DNA of 64,000 nt from Candidatus Zixiibacteriota bacterium (GCA_017999435.1 JAGNLV010000004.1:458188-522187); one strand, 5' to 3'; shown: positions 24,088 to 33,369, counted from the stretch's first letter. The notes: generated by a model from the sequence alone, not told the origin. Made by a program: numbers and translations.

Positions 24088-24957
24088 CTATTTCCTTATA
24101 TCGGCCTCAGCCGGGTTAACCTTATCGTCCGCAAGGGTGAAAAGTCCGCACCGGTCCGCCCCTTCCGGGGTGAGCTCGCGGACCAGAGAACGGGCCATTC
24201 GAGTAAGTGCCTGAACGGCAAGAGAATGTTCGGCGGCCGCTGCCAGCGGCTGCTGGGCCGCCACCGCCGTCCGCACCGCCGCATCCTCCGGCACAAAACC
24301 CAGGCAACGCAGCCCCTCGCCCAAAAACCGCTCCGTCACCGCTCCAAACTTCTGGTGCAGGTACTGGGCCTCCTCCGCATCCGCCGCCCGGTTGATCACC
24401 AGTCGGCAGGCGATGTCGGCCCGGGCCTGGCGGATGTGCTTGAACAGACCGTAGCAGTCCGAGATCGAGGTCAGCTCCGGCACGACCACGAGGAGATTTA
24501 TCTCCGACCCGTGGGCGATGAGGGTGGCGATCCGGGACCGCCCGGAGCTGTGATCGCACACGATGACATCGTAAGCGGCCCCTTCGGCGCGCAGCCGCTT
24601 GAGCATGGAGCCCACCGTCCCGGCCGACCAGGCCTCGGGATCACACAGGCGGGGCGAGACGCCGAGCAGGTCCAGCCGCTCGGCGAGCGGGGTGCGGCAC
24701 TCGGCCAGCGACAGACGCCGGTCGATGAATTCGCCGATACCGACGGCGCAGGCGCGGTTGGCCAGGATGTGCAGGTTGCCGCCATAGACGTCGCCGTCGA
24801 CGGCAAGGACGCGGAGACCGAGAGCCGCCAGCCGTTCGGCCAGGTTGAAGGCGAGGATGCTCTTGCCCACGCCCCCCTTGCCGGAGAGCACCGACACCAG
24901 GCGCGGCCCGCCCTGCGGGACGGCCGAGGCGGGGGCGACGAAGTGCAGTCTAGTCAT
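24088..24957 (-). CDS. flhG: MinD-like flagellar number regulator FlhG (YlxH)
   Basis: 289 aa from the ATG at 24957, overlapping the end of flhF by 8 nt. The deviant Walker A SGKGGVGKS is at 25-33. VLAVDGDVYGGNLHILANRA and YDVIVCDHSSGRSRIATLIA correspond to the switch regions of the MinD/ParA family. The N-terminal DQAxxLR motif that stimulates FlhF in other bacteria is not seen. FlhG sets flagellar number and works with FlhF; here the FlhF partner is itself unusual. Confidence 0.9.
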   Translation of the reverse strand: MTRLHFVAPASAVPQGGPRLVSVLSGKGGVGKSILAFNLAERLAALGLRVLAVDGDVYGGNLHILANRACAVGIGEFIDRRLSLAECRTPLAERLDLLGVSPRLCDPEAWSAGTVGSMLKRLRAEGAAYDVIVCDHSSGRSRIATLIAHGSEINLLVVVPELTSISDCYGLFKHIRQARADIACRLVINRAADAEEAQYLHQKFGAVTERFLGEGLRCLGFVPEDAAVRTAVAAQQPLAAAAEHSLAVQALTRMARSLVRELTPEGADRCGLFTLADDKVNPAEADIRK

Positions 24958-26107
24958 CGGCCGCCTCCCTGCCGGTGAGCGTCGCGGCCAGCGCGGCCGG
25001 ATCGGCGGCTTTGAGCCGCCCGAGGCCGCCGGGGCTGTCGGAGAAGAAGACCATCTTGACTTTGGCGGCGCGCGCGGCGGCAATGAATACGCCCTGGCGG
25101 CGGGTCACATCGAGCATGGTCGCCGCCAGGTGGGTGGGCCCGAACCAGCGGTAGCGGGCCGCCAGATCGATCGCATCGGCGGAGCGCATCGTCGCCGGGA
25201 TCACCAGGAACCGGTAGCGGGCGCCGATTTTCGCCGCCGCCCGCACGAGCGCCTCGCGGCGATCGGGCTCGGCCGGCAGCGCCGGAGCATCGATCAGCGT
25301 GATGCTATCTTTGGTCCCGGCCTTGTCCGCGTGCTCGCCGGCGACTTCGGCGACATCGAGGTTGAGCAGGTCGGCGTAGCCGGCCAGTTCTTCATGGGCG
25401 CCGACTTTCTGAAAATCCACGCCGGCCAGCGCTACCTTCCGTTTCTCCACGGCAGCGAGGTGCGCGGCCAGTTTGCCCATGACCGAGGACTTCCCCGCCC
25501 CGGCCGGACCGACAAAGAGGACGCGGTCGCCCGGGCGGAACTTCAGATCCGGCACCATCAGCCGGGACAGCTCCTTCACCAGCTCGCTGCGGATTTTCGC
25601 CAGCGCGCCGGGGCCGAGGAACCGTTCCGGCCTGGCCAGCAGGAAAGCATCGATGAAATCTTCCGGCACATCGGCGTCGCGGAGGGAAGCGGCGACCGCC
25701 CGGATCGCGGGGTCGGCGATTTCCTCACCCCCGCGCGTCGCGCTGAGGCAGACGAGGCGGTCGAGGGTTGCCTCGATGCGGGCGAGCCGATCCTCGGAGG
25801 GGACGGGTGCTTCGGCCCCCGGTTCGTCGGCAAGCGGCTCGGGCCCCGCGTCTTCGACCGCGGCCGGGGCCGGCTCGCCGTCGGAAGCGACGGGGAGCCG
25901 GTTGACCGAAGCTGGGCGGCTGTCGAGGATGTCGGACATCCGGCCGACAGTCGGTTTTTCCAGGCAGGCGGTGATTTCCACCTGGGGCCGGTTGTACCGG
26001 TCGGTGAGCTGGCGCGTCTTGAGCACGATGGCGTCGCCGCCCATTTCCCGGCGCGCCTGTTTCATGGCGGCCGAGGCGGATTCTGCGGTAAACGACTTAA
26101 TGATCAT
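24950..26107 (-). CDS. flhF: FlhF-family SRP-type GTPase with eroded G motifs
   Basis: 385 aa. The N-terminus (MIIKSFTAESASAAMKQARR, MGGDAIVLKTRQL) and the domain order (N-terminal B domain, linker, N domain, G domain) are those of FlhF. G1 GPAGAGKSS is at 200-208. G3, normally DTAGR, reads DAPALP at 273-278; G4, normally TKLD, reads TMLD at 330-333. The closing GQxVPEDI segment is replaced. It may bind nucleotide weakly or not cycle normally. FlhF positions polar flagella. The start overlaps flhA by 11 nt. Confidence 0.88.
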   Translation of the reverse strand: MIIKSFTAESASAAMKQARREMGGDAIVLKTRQLTDRYNRPQVEITACLEKPTVGRMSDILDSRPASVNRLPVASDGEPAPAAVEDAGPEPLADEPGAEAPVPSEDRLARIEATLDRLVCLSATRGGEEIADPAIRAVAASLRDADVPEDFIDAFLLARPERFLGPGALAKIRSELVKELSRLMVPDLKFRPGDRVLFVGPAGAGKSSVMGKLAAHLAAVEKRKVALAGVDFQKVGAHEELAGYADLLNLDVAEVAGEHADKAGTKDSITLIDAPALPAEPDRREALVRAAAKIGARYRFLVIPATMRSADAIDLAARYRWFGPTHLAATMLDVTRRQGVFIAAARAAKVKMVFFSDSPGGLGRLKAADPAALAATLTGREAADD

Positions 26108-28184
26108 CCTGCAACCTCACCATTCCGGTCGAGATCACCTCGACGTCGGGGAGAATCTCGTTGTACGAGAGGACCATGAGGCCCGGGAAGCGCGCCTCGG
26201 CGAGGCGGCGCAGGGCCAGTCGGATATTGGGCGAACAGAGACAGGCCGGGTTGACGCCGGCCGCGTGCTGGAGGTCGATCTGCTCCCCGATCCGGCCGAG
26301 CAATTGCTCGGCCAGCGCCGGGTCGATCGCGAGCATCAGTCCCTGTTTGGTATTCTGCACGGAGTCGGCGAGTGTCTGCTCCACCGCCGGGTCGATGGTG
26401 AAGACGCTGATCCGCCCGCGGGCGTCTTTCGCCAGTTCCGTCACCTGGCGCCGGAGCGCCATGCGGGCGTACTCGGCCAGCACGTCGGCGTCCTTGGTCG
26501 CGCCGATGTAGTCGGCGACGGTCTCGAGAATGGTTGCCAGGTCGCGCACCGGGATTCGCTCGCGCAGGAGCTGCTGCAGGACTTTCTGCATCGTGCCGAG
26601 CGGGACGATCTCCGGCACGGTGGACTCGACCAAGGCCGGGTAGTCTTCCTTGAGCGTGTCGACGAGGTGCTGGACGTCCTGGCGCGAGAGAATTTCCGGG
26701 GCAGCCCGGCGGATCGTCTCGATCAGGTGCGTGGCGACCACGGCCGAGGGCTCGACTACGGTGTACTCGCGGGCCTCGGCCACCTCGCGGAGGTTCGGGA
26801 GAATCCAGGTCACGGCGAGGCCGAACGCCGGATCCTTGGTGTCGAAACCCTCGAGCTTCTCGCGGACATAGCCGGGATTGATGGCAAGGAGGTGGTCGGT
26901 CATGAGTTCAAAGCCGGCGACGCGGAGACCCTTGACCTTGATCTGGTATTCATTCGGCCGGAGCCGGATGTTGTCGCGGATGCGGATGGGCGGGACGACG
27001 ATGCCCAGCTCGGCGGCGAGCTGTTTGCGGATCGAGCCGATGCGGTCGAGGAGGTCGCCGCGCTGGTTGGGGTCGACGAGCGGGATCAGGCCGTAGCCGA
27101 TTTCCAGCCCGAGGGTGTCCACCTTGAGCAGGTCCTCGGTCCGCTCCTGGGTGCGGTGTTCCTGGGCGCGGGAGCGCTTCTTCGCCTCCTCCTCTTCCAC
27201 CGCCCGCTTCGCCTGCAGTTGCGTGGTGAGGTAGCCGAGCCCGCCGACCACGCCGCCGAGGGCGAGGAAGGTGAAGGTCGGCATGCCGGGGAGGAATCCG
27301 AAGATGAGCAGGACGACGGCGGCGACCATGACCGCGCGCGGCTGGCGGGTGAGCTGGCGGGTGAGGTCGGTGCCCATGTTCGAGTCGGCGGCGGCGCGGG
27401 TGACGATGATACCGGAGGCGGTCGAAACCAGAAGGGCCGGGATCTGCGTCACCAAACCGTCGCCGATCGACAAGAGCGAGTAGGTGCGCAGGGCCTCGTT
27501 GATATCCATGCCGTTGATGGCGATGCCGATGATGAAGCCGCCGATGATGTTGATCAGGGTGATGAGGATTCCGGCGATGGCGTCGCCGCGGACGAATTTC
27601 GAAGCGCCGTCCATGGCCCCGTAGAAATCAGCCTCGCGGGCGATATCCCGGCGGCGCGCCCGCGCCTCTTCTTCTGTGATGATCCCCGCGTTGAGGTCGG
27701 CGTCGATGGCCATCTGCTTGCCGGGCATGGCGTCGAGGGTGAACCGGGCGGCGACCTCGGAGATACGCCCCGCACCCTTCGTGATCACCACGAACTGGAT
27801 GATGACGAGGATGACGAAGACGATGAAGCCGACGACGTAGTTTCCCTGGACGACGAAGTTGCCGAAAGTCTGGATCACGTCGCCGGCGAAGGCCTGGCCG
27901 AGGATGAGCCGGGTCGAGGCGACGTTGAGGGCGAGCCGCATGAGGGTCACGATGAGCAGCATGCCGGGAAAGACCGACATGTCGAGCGGCCGCGTGACAT
28001 AGAGGGTGGTGAGCAGCACGACGAGCGAGAAGGTGATGTTGAAGGCGAGGGCGAAATCGAGCAGCGGCGTGGGGATCGGGATGACGAGCACGCCGATGAT
28101 GCCGATCACGCCGATCGCCAGGGCGATGTCGGAGCGGCTCACGAGCAGGTCGAGCAGGCCGGTATGGTCTTTCCCCGCCTTCAT
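26097..28184 (-). CDS. flhA: Flagellar export gate protein FlhA
   Basis: 695 aa, normal length. Eight membrane helices occupy the first 330 residues, with the conserved FHIPEP-type loops (IPTPLLDFALAFNITFSLVV, FPGMLLIVTLMRLALNVAST, DAMPGKQMAIDADLNAGIIT, DGASKFVRGDAIAGILITLI). The C-terminal cytoplasmic nonamer domain follows. FlhA is the major export-gate subunit of the flagellar type III apparatus. It follows flhB with a gap of one base and overlaps flhF. Confidence 0.98.
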   Translation of the reverse strand: MKAGKDHTGLLDLLVSRSDIALAIGVIGIIGVLVIPIPTPLLDFALAFNITFSLVVLLTTLYVTRPLDMSVFPGMLLIVTLMRLALNVASTRLILGQAFAGDVIQTFGNFVVQGNYVVGFIVFVILVIIQFVVITKGAGRISEVAARFTLDAMPGKQMAIDADLNAGIITEEEARARRRDIAREADFYGAMDGASKFVRGDAIAGILITLINIIGGFIIGIAINGMDINEALRTYSLLSIGDGLVTQIPALLVSTASGIIVTRAAADSNMGTDLTRQLTRQPRAVMVAAVVLLIFGFLPGMPTFTFLALGGVVGGLGYLTTQLQAKRAVEEEEAKKRSRAQEHRTQERTEDLLKVDTLGLEIGYGLIPLVDPNQRGDLLDRIGSIRKQLAAELGIVVPPIRIRDNIRLRPNEYQIKVKGLRVAGFELMTDHLLAINPGYVREKLEGFDTKDPAFGLAVTWILPNLREVAEAREYTVVEPSAVVATHLIETIRRAAPEILSRQDVQHLVDTLKEDYPALVESTVPEIVPLGTMQKVLQQLLRERIPVRDLATILETVADYIGATKDADVLAEYARMALRRQVTELAKDARGRISVFTIDPAVEQTLADSVQNTKQGLMLAIDPALAEQLLGRIGEQIDLQHAAGVNPACLCSPNIRLALRRLAEARFPGLMVLSYNEILPDVEVISTGMVRLQDDH

Positions 28185-28185
28185 C

Positions 28186-29256
28186 TCAGTGCACTCCCTG
28201 TCCCTTGAGGCGGTAGACGTAGGCGAGCACCTCGGCCACGGCGCGGAAGAGCGCGGCCGGGATCATCTGGCCGACGTCGCACATTTTGAAGAGGGCCTGG
28301 GCGAGGGGGCGATCCTCGACGCAGGGGACGTTATGGGCGAGGGCGATTTCCTTGATCTTCTGCGCCACCAGCCGCTGCCCCTTGGCAACGACGTGCGGGG
28401 CGCGGTGCTCCTCGGGCGCATACTTGAGGGCGACCGCGTAGTGGGTCGGGTTGGTGATAACGACGTCGGCGGTCGGCACCGCCTCCATCATGCGGCTGCG
28501 GGCGATCTGGAGCTGGATCTGCCGCACCCGGGCCTTGATCTGCGGCGACCCCTCGGTGTCCTTGAACTCGTCCTTGAGGTCCTGCTTGCTCATGCGGATA
28601 GACTTCTCGAATTCGTAGCGCTGGTAGATGTAGTCGAGGACGGCGATGACGAGGATGACCGCACCGACCTTGAGCGCCAGTTCGAGCGCAAGCTTGCCCA
28701 TGGCGGCGGCGATCTGCGCCACCGTCATATCGGCGAAGCGGTAGAATTCGGGGAATTCGGCGGCGATGACGCGGTAGGCGACGAACGCGACCACGGTGAG
28801 TTTCAGCAGGTCGCGCAGGAGCGTGACCGCCGAGCGGACCGAGAAGATGCGCTTGAAACCCTTGACCGGGTCGAGCTTGTCCAACTGCGGCGCAGCCGCC
28901 TTGGGGGTGATGCGGAAACCGACCTGGGCGACATTCACGCCGACCGCGATCACGGTCAGCACGGCAAACACCGGGCCGAGGATGATGAAGAACTTGAGGA
29001 GGTGGTTGCGGAAGACGCCGGTGAAGGTCGGGTCGGCCAGGGCGAGACTGGGCGCGTTGGCCATGGTCGCCCGCATGAGCGCCAGCGCCTGGCCGGCGAT
29101 GTACGGCCCCATCAGGTAGAGGGTGACGAAGCCGAGGCAGATCACGGCGGCCGAGTTCAACTCCATCGACTTCGCGACCTGCCCCTCCTCGCGCGCCTTC
29201 TCCCGGCGGCGTGAGGTCGCCTTCTCGGTTCTTTCCTGGAAACTCTCGTCCGCCAT
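28186..29256 (-). CDS. flhB: Flagellar export substrate-specificity switch FlhB
   Basis: 356 aa. The N-terminus ESFQERTEKATSRRREKARE is conserved and four membrane helices follow. The autocleavage motif NPTH is at 269-272. The C-terminal domain is complete (VPCVEDRPLAQALFKMCDVG). FlhB cleavage switches export from rod/hook to filament proteins in response to FliK, which is also encoded here. It starts 5 bp after fliR. Confidence 0.98.
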   Translation of the reverse strand: MADESFQERTEKATSRRREKAREEGQVAKSMELNSAAVICLGFVTLYLMGPYIAGQALALMRATMANAPSLALADPTFTGVFRNHLLKFFIILGPVFAVLTVIAVGVNVAQVGFRITPKAAAPQLDKLDPVKGFKRIFSVRSAVTLLRDLLKLTVVAFVAYRVIAAEFPEFYRFADMTVAQIAAAMGKLALELALKVGAVILVIAVLDYIYQRYEFEKSIRMSKQDLKDEFKDTEGSPQIKARVRQIQLQIARSRMMEAVPTADVVITNPTHYAVALKYAPEEHRAPHVVAKGQRLVAQKIKEIALAHNVPCVEDRPLAQALFKMCDVGQMIPAALFRAVAEVLAYVYRLKGQGVH

Positions 29257-29261
29257 TTCCC

Positions 29262-30050
29262 TTATGCCTTACCGAATGCGAGGTAGAGCACGCGCAATTC
29301 CCGATCGAGGTGGAGCGTCACTTTCTCCAGCACGTAGCCGAAGAGCGGGAGCGACAGGGCAAGCATGGCCAGCCCGGCCGCGATTTTGATCGGGATGCCG
29401 ACGAAAAAGACATTCATCGTCGGCATCGTCTTGGCGATCACGCCGAGGGCGACGTCGGCGAGGAAGAGCGTGATCATGACCGGGGCGGCGATTTTGATCG
29501 CGATGACGAACACGTAGGCCGTGTACTTGATCAGCAGTTCGCCGACCGCCCCCGACGTCCCGGCGACACCGGGCGGGATGACCTCGTAGCTGTCGGCGAA
29601 GGCTCTCAGCACGAGGTGGTGGCCGCCGATCACGAAGAAGATCACGGTCGCGGTGAGGACCCAGAACTTGCCGATCACCGGCATCTGGCTGGAGCCATCG
29701 GTGTCCGGAAGCTCGACCATCGCAAATCCCATCTGGTAGCCGACGAGCGCGCCGCCGGTTTCAACGCCCATGAACAGGAGGCGGAAAACCAGCCCGATGA
29801 TCAGCCCGACCAGAACCTCCTTGACCGCGAACCCGGCCAGCACCCAGAGCGAGTCGAAAGCCGGGAGCTGGGGCTGGCGGATGACGGAGGCGATGACGCC
29901 GGCCAGGAGGATGATCAGGCCGATCCGCACCAGGACCGGGACCGACTTGTCGCCGAACACCGGCGCCATCAGGAAGAGGCCGGAGGCCCGCATGATGACG
30001 AGGAGGAAGACCTGGAGAGCGTTGGCGCCGAAGTTTACGAATTCAAACAA
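29262..30050 (-). CDS. fliR: Flagellar export protein FliR
   Basis: 262 aa with about six membrane helices (LQVFLLVIMRASGLFLMAPV, VFRLLFMGVETGGALVGYQM, TMNVFFVGIPIKIAAGLAML). The start is TTG at 30050; an in-frame TGA lies just upstream, so no longer start is possible. It is separated from fliQ by 3 kb carrying two unrelated genes, and it heads its own operon with its own promoter. Confidence 0.95.
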   Translation of the reverse strand: MFEFVNFGANALQVFLLVIMRASGLFLMAPVFGDKSVPVLVRIGLIILLAGVIASVIRQPQLPAFDSLWVLAGFAVKEVLVGLIIGLVFRLLFMGVETGGALVGYQMGFAMVELPDTDGSSQMPVIGKFWVLTATVIFFVIGGHHLVLRAFADSYEVIPPGVAGTSGAVGELLIKYTAYVFVIAIKIAAPVMITLFLADVALGVIAKTMPTMNVFFVGIPIKIAAGLAMLALSLPLFGYVLEKVTLHLDRELRVLYLAFGKA

Positions 30051-30065
30051 GGGTCACAATCCTGG

Positions 30066-30095
30066 TTTATCGGTTATCGCCTTTTGCTATGTCAA
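30066..30095 (-). promoter_or_regulatory. Sigma-70-type promoter of the fliR-flhB-flhA-flhF-flhG-fliA operon
   Basis: On the minus strand TTGACA (30090-30095) and GATAAA (30066-30071) are 18 bp apart, 15 bp before the TTG start of fliR. Since the genes after fliR are close or overlapping, this promoter may serve the whole run down to the kinase-like region. Confidence 0.6.
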
Positions 30096-30304
30096 ATGGT
30101 GTGCCGAAGTGAAACGGCGGGGGCGGTACAGGTAAGTCGTTGGGAGAAAGCATCTTGCGGGACGGGAAAAATCGGGCGGGGGCCGCCGGAGAGCGGACTG
30201 CGGAAAGGTTTACCAGCAGTTGTGGGAAAAAAGTTCAGAGCGCGGAAAGGCCGCGGCCGGGATGTCGGCGGCCACGGACCGGGGAGCAGGGCGGGCGATA
30301 GGGG

Positions 30305-31336
30305 TTACGACAGGTCGGTGCGCGGGTCGGAGGATGGCGAAGACGCGGCGGCCTCTCCCCGCCCGAGCTGCGCGCGCAACCCTTCGGCCAGCGCCTCCAG
30401 GGCGGCGGCTTTGTCCCGCGTGCCGTAGAACTTGATGACCCGGCGTCCCGACTCGATGTGCATTACCGAGAGCACGGGGCGTTTACGGAATTCAATGCGC
30501 GCCGTCGCGGACAACGCGATTTCGTAGGTACGTACTTTGAACCACCGCCGCGTGATGAAGGCCAGCCGCGCGGGGCCGGAGACGAGCAGCCCGGCGTAGA
30601 ACCGCCCGCCCGAAAATCCCTTGCCCGAATATACCCAGGCCCGCCGCCGCGGCGGATCGGTCGGCGGAAGGGCGTTGAGGGCCCGGCGGAAGGGGTCGGG
30701 GAGGTCGGTGTCAGAAAGGACCGGGGCCCCCTCATCCCCGCGCAGCGATCCGGTCACCGCGGCGAACTCCATTTTCGCAAGACGGAGGAGTTTCGGCCCG
30801 AGCCAGAACATCAGCGCCAGAAACAGCCCGACCGCCGCCATCCCCAGAGCGGGATAGCGCAGGAAGAGGAGGCTGCCGACGACGACGAGGACATCCTCAA
30901 ACAGACTCACCAGGCTGTTGGAGACCGGTTCCGGACTCTGATTGACGATGAGCCGGGTCGCCGCTTTCGTCGAGTGGGACGACAGACTGAGGCCGCCGCA
31001 AACAAGCGCGGCGGCGGTCTCCCACACCGGGTCCATCCCCTGGAAGGCGGCCAGACCGAGCGCGGCCGCGCCAAGCGGTCGAACAAACGTATGCACGGCA
31101 TCCCACGCCGAATCCACCCAGGGGATCTTGTCGGCGATGAATTCGACCGCGTACAGGAGACCGGCGATCACGAGCACGGCCGGGTGGGCAAGCACCTCCA
31201 GACCCTGCAGGGGGAGGGGGAGCGAAATGATGTTGTAGCGGACGGCAAGTCCGACCGTCAGCGCGGCGGCGTACAGGTTGAGACCCGACAGCAGCGCCAG
31301 ACCGAACATCGACCCCAAAAGCGAGAGTGTCTGCAT
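30305..31336 (-). CDS. DUF4126 membrane protein with C-terminal PH-like domain
   Basis: 343 aa from the ATG at 31336; a GTG at 31357 lies upstream of the predicted transcription start. The N-terminal 190 residues form the DUF4126 domain with several membrane helices (GLALLSGLNLYAAALTVGLA, ADKIPWVDSAWDAVHTFVRP, SHSTKAATRLIVNQSPEPVS). The C-terminal 120 residues look like a soluble PH-like beta domain (YAGLLVSGPARLAFITRRWF, VLSVMHIESGRRVIKFYGTR). Function unknown. It interrupts the flagellar export genes between fliQ and fliR and has its own promoter. Confidence 0.85.
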   Translation of the reverse strand: MQTLSLLGSMFGLALLSGLNLYAAALTVGLAVRYNIISLPLPLQGLEVLAHPAVLVIAGLLYAVEFIADKIPWVDSAWDAVHTFVRPLGAAALGLAAFQGMDPVWETAAALVCGGLSLSSHSTKAATRLIVNQSPEPVSNSLVSLFEDVLVVVGSLLFLRYPALGMAAVGLFLALMFWLGPKLLRLAKMEFAAVTGSLRGDEGAPVLSDTDLPDPFRRALNALPPTDPPRRRAWVYSGKGFSGGRFYAGLLVSGPARLAFITRRWFKVRTYEIALSATARIEFRKRPVLSVMHIESGRRVIKFYGTRDKAAALEALAEGLRAQLGRGEAAASSPSSDPRTDLS

Positions 31337-31359
31337 GCGGCAGGTTTCCTTCTGCACGC

Positions 31360-31388
31360 AAGCTACCGCTCTGCCGAGGAACTGTCAA
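31360..31388 (-). promoter_or_regulatory. Sigma-70-type promoter of the DUF4126 gene
   Basis: On the minus strand TTGACA (31383-31388) and TAGCTT (31360-31365) are exactly 17 bp apart, leaving a short leader with AAGGAA before the ATG at 31336. The remaining plus-strand region up to 31638 contains two hairpins (GTCTCC-GTAT-GGGAGAC near 31490; GCGGCGC/GCGCCGC near 31605) but no gene. Confidence 0.65.
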
Positions 31389-31638
31389 CAGCGTTCGGCC
31401 AACGGGACAACGGCCCACAGGCAAGTCACCATGGAGATGCCCCAGAGCGGACATTTCGCAGGCGGTTACGAAACATGCCCGCGGAGGTCTCCGTATGGGA
31501 GACTGGGATTGATCCTGCCGATGGGGATTCGGCGGGCGGCCGCCCTCGTACAGACGCGCGAGGCGTGCGGAGCGGAGTCACATCATCCGCACGCAAACGA
31601 GGCGGCGCCGCGTGCGCCGCACCAGGTCGGAGGTCGGC

Positions 31639-33054
31639 ATGTCCATCTCGCACAGAGCTCTGGTCGCCGGTGGTCGGAAGGCACGACCATCCCGGCTGCG
31701 GGCGGTTGTCTGCGCCGCCCTCACTCTCGTCCTGCTCGCCGCGCCGGGCAGATCCGCAGCCGGGGCTCCCGGTCAGCTCGGGACCGGGCGCGCCCTGATT
31801 CCCATCACGCCCGAAAACGCCCCGAATGTCGCGTTGCTGGCAACGCTGTCGGAACACACGGGCGGCGTGTGGACGGCGGCGTTCAGTCCCGACGGCCGTC
31901 AACTGGCCTCCTGCGGCGAGGACGGCCGGGTGATCATCCGCGTGGTTGATTCACTGTCGCACACCCGGACACTGGGCGATTCCGAGTACTGGGTGGTCGG
32001 GCTGGCGTTCAGTCCCGACGGTTCGCAGTTGGCCGCCGGGGAGGCCGACGGGTTCGGAGGAGCTTACGGCCCGATCCGCATTTGGGACGCGGCGGCCGAT
32101 ACCCTCGTGCGGACGCTGTCGGGGCATTACGGGGGCGTCTGGAGTCTCGACTACCAGGAGAGCACGGGGATGCTGGCCTCGGGCAGCTTCGATGGGACGG
32201 TGCGGATCTGGGACCCGCAGACCGGCGCGCCGGTGCGCATCCTGAGCGGACACACGGCGGCGGTGCTCGCGGTAGATTTCAGCCCCACCCAGGACCTGCT
32301 CGCTTCGTCGGGAGTGGATTTCACGGTACGCCTGTGGCAACCCGCGACCGGCGACACCGTGCGCGTGCTCCGCGGGCACACGGGCAATATCGGGTACGTG
32401 GAGTTCAGTCCGGACGGATTGGCGCTGGCCTCATCGGCCGACGACCGGACGGTCCGGTTGTGGGATTTTTCGGACGGCAGTCTGCTCTGGTCGCGCGCGG
32501 CCGGCCAGGGCTGGGTGAACTGCGTGACTTTCAGCGGCGACGGGCGCCTAATGGCCACCTGCGGCCACGACGGCTCGGTGGTGCTGCGCGACGCCTCCAC
32601 CGGGGCCGAGCTCAAACGGCTGGCGGGACACCAGGGTCCGGTGCTGCGCGGGGCGTTCAGCCCTGACGGCACGCTGCTGGCCACCGCCTCGTGGGACCTC
32701 ACGGTTCGGCTCTGGGGCGTGGAGACGGACTTAGACGGCGACGGAGCGGACAATGACAGCGACAACTGCCCGAACGTCCCCAATCCGGGGCAGGAGGATG
32801 CCGACGGCGACGGGATCGGCGATGCCTGCTGCTGCACTGTGCGGGGCGACTGCACCGGCGATGCGGCGGTGGGAGTCGCGGATCTCACGTACTTCATCAG
32901 ATACCTCTTCCGCGGGGGGCCGGCGGCGGGTTGCCCGTCGCACGCGGACATCAACGCGGACGAAACGGTGGGACTGGCGGACCTGACCTGCCTGATCGGC
33001 TTTTTGTTCCGCGAAGGGCCGGCTCCCGCGGCCTGCCCTTCGGCCTGGCGGTGA
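31639..33054 (+). CDS. Exported WD40 beta-propeller with thrombospondin-3 repeat and dockerin-like tail
   Basis: 471 aa; GGAGG four bases upstream selects the ATG at 31639. A signal peptide of about 50 residues precedes seven WD40 repeats (FSPDGRQLASCGEDG; GSFDGTVRIWD; VDFTVRLWQ; ADDRTVRLWD), enough for a closed propeller. Then comes a thrombospondin type 3 calcium segment (DLDGDGADNDSDNCPNVPNP) and a paired dockerin-like motif (VADLTYFIRYLFRGGP, then LADLTCLIGFLFREGP). The tail matches the style of the beta-helix protein at 52714. Probably a secreted or surface protein. It lies on the opposite strand inside the flagellar cluster and converges on fliQ. Confidence 0.9.
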   Translation: MSISHRALVAGGRKARPSRLRAVVCAALTLVLLAAPGRSAAGAPGQLGTGRALIPITPENAPNVALLATLSEHTGGVWTAAFSPDGRQLASCGEDGRVIIRVVDSLSHTRTLGDSEYWVVGLAFSPDGSQLAAGEADGFGGAYGPIRIWDAAADTLVRTLSGHYGGVWSLDYQESTGMLASGSFDGTVRIWDPQTGAPVRILSGHTAAVLAVDFSPTQDLLASSGVDFTVRLWQPATGDTVRVLRGHTGNIGYVEFSPDGLALASSADDRTVRLWDFSDGSLLWSRAAGQGWVNCVTFSGDGRLMATCGHDGSVVLRDASTGAELKRLAGHQGPVLRGAFSPDGTLLATASWDLTVRLWGVETDLDGDGADNDSDNCPNVPNPGQEDADGDGIGDACCCTVRGDCTGDAAVGVADLTYFIRYLFRGGPAAGCPSHADINADETVGLADLTCLIGFLFREGPAPAACPSAWR

Positions 33055-33068
33055 GGGGAGGGTCGTGT

Positions 33069-33090
33069 GCCGCCGGAGGGCGCCGACGGC
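33069..33090. terminator. Possible bidirectional hairpin between the WD40 gene and fliQ
   Basis: An 8-bp stem with one wobble (GCCGCCGG / CCGACGGC) in the 45-bp gap between convergent genes. There is no T-tract on either side, so the call is tentative. Confidence 0.35.
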
Positions 33091-33099
33091 CGGACAGCT

Positions 33100-33369
33100 C
33101 TACCCCACGAGCTGCGGGATGAGGTCGAACATGTGTCGCGTGAAGTCGGTCGCGATGTTGATCATCCAGGGGAGAAAGATCAGCAGCGCGAGCGCGACCG
33201 CGAGGATCTTGGGCACGAAGGTCAGCGTCATCTCGTGAATCTGCGTGACCGCCTGGAAGATCGAGATCACGAGCCCGACGATCAGGCCGAACAGGAGCAT
33301 CGGGCCGGAGATCAAGAGGGTCACCGAAAGGGCCTCGCGGCCGATGGCCACCACCATTTCCTGGGTCAT
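33100..33369 (-). CDS. fliQ: Flagellar export protein FliQ
   Basis: 89 aa, the normal length, with two membrane helices (LLISGPMLLFGLIVGLVISI and ILAVALALLIFLPWMINIAT) and the conserved IFQAVTQIHEMTLTFVPK between them. It is the last gene of the motE-to-fliQ run, 69 bp after fliP. Confidence 0.97.
   Translation of the reverse strand: MTQEMVVAIGREALSVTLLISGPMLLFGLIVGLVISIFQAVTQIHEMTLTFVPKILAVALALLIFLPWMINIATDFTRHMFDLIPQLVG

Noticed and set aside
30066..30095. FliA-type promoter before fliR (CCGATAA present)
   Set aside because: ACCGATAA and GGCGATAA occur, but no TAAAGTTT-like -35 lies 11 bp upstream of either, while TTGACA-N18-GATAAA fits sigma-70 well.
31337..31638. Riboswitch in the gap upstream of the WD40 gene
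   Set aside because: Two hairpins are present, but no match to a known aptamer core could be recognised and the strand of transcription is unclear.
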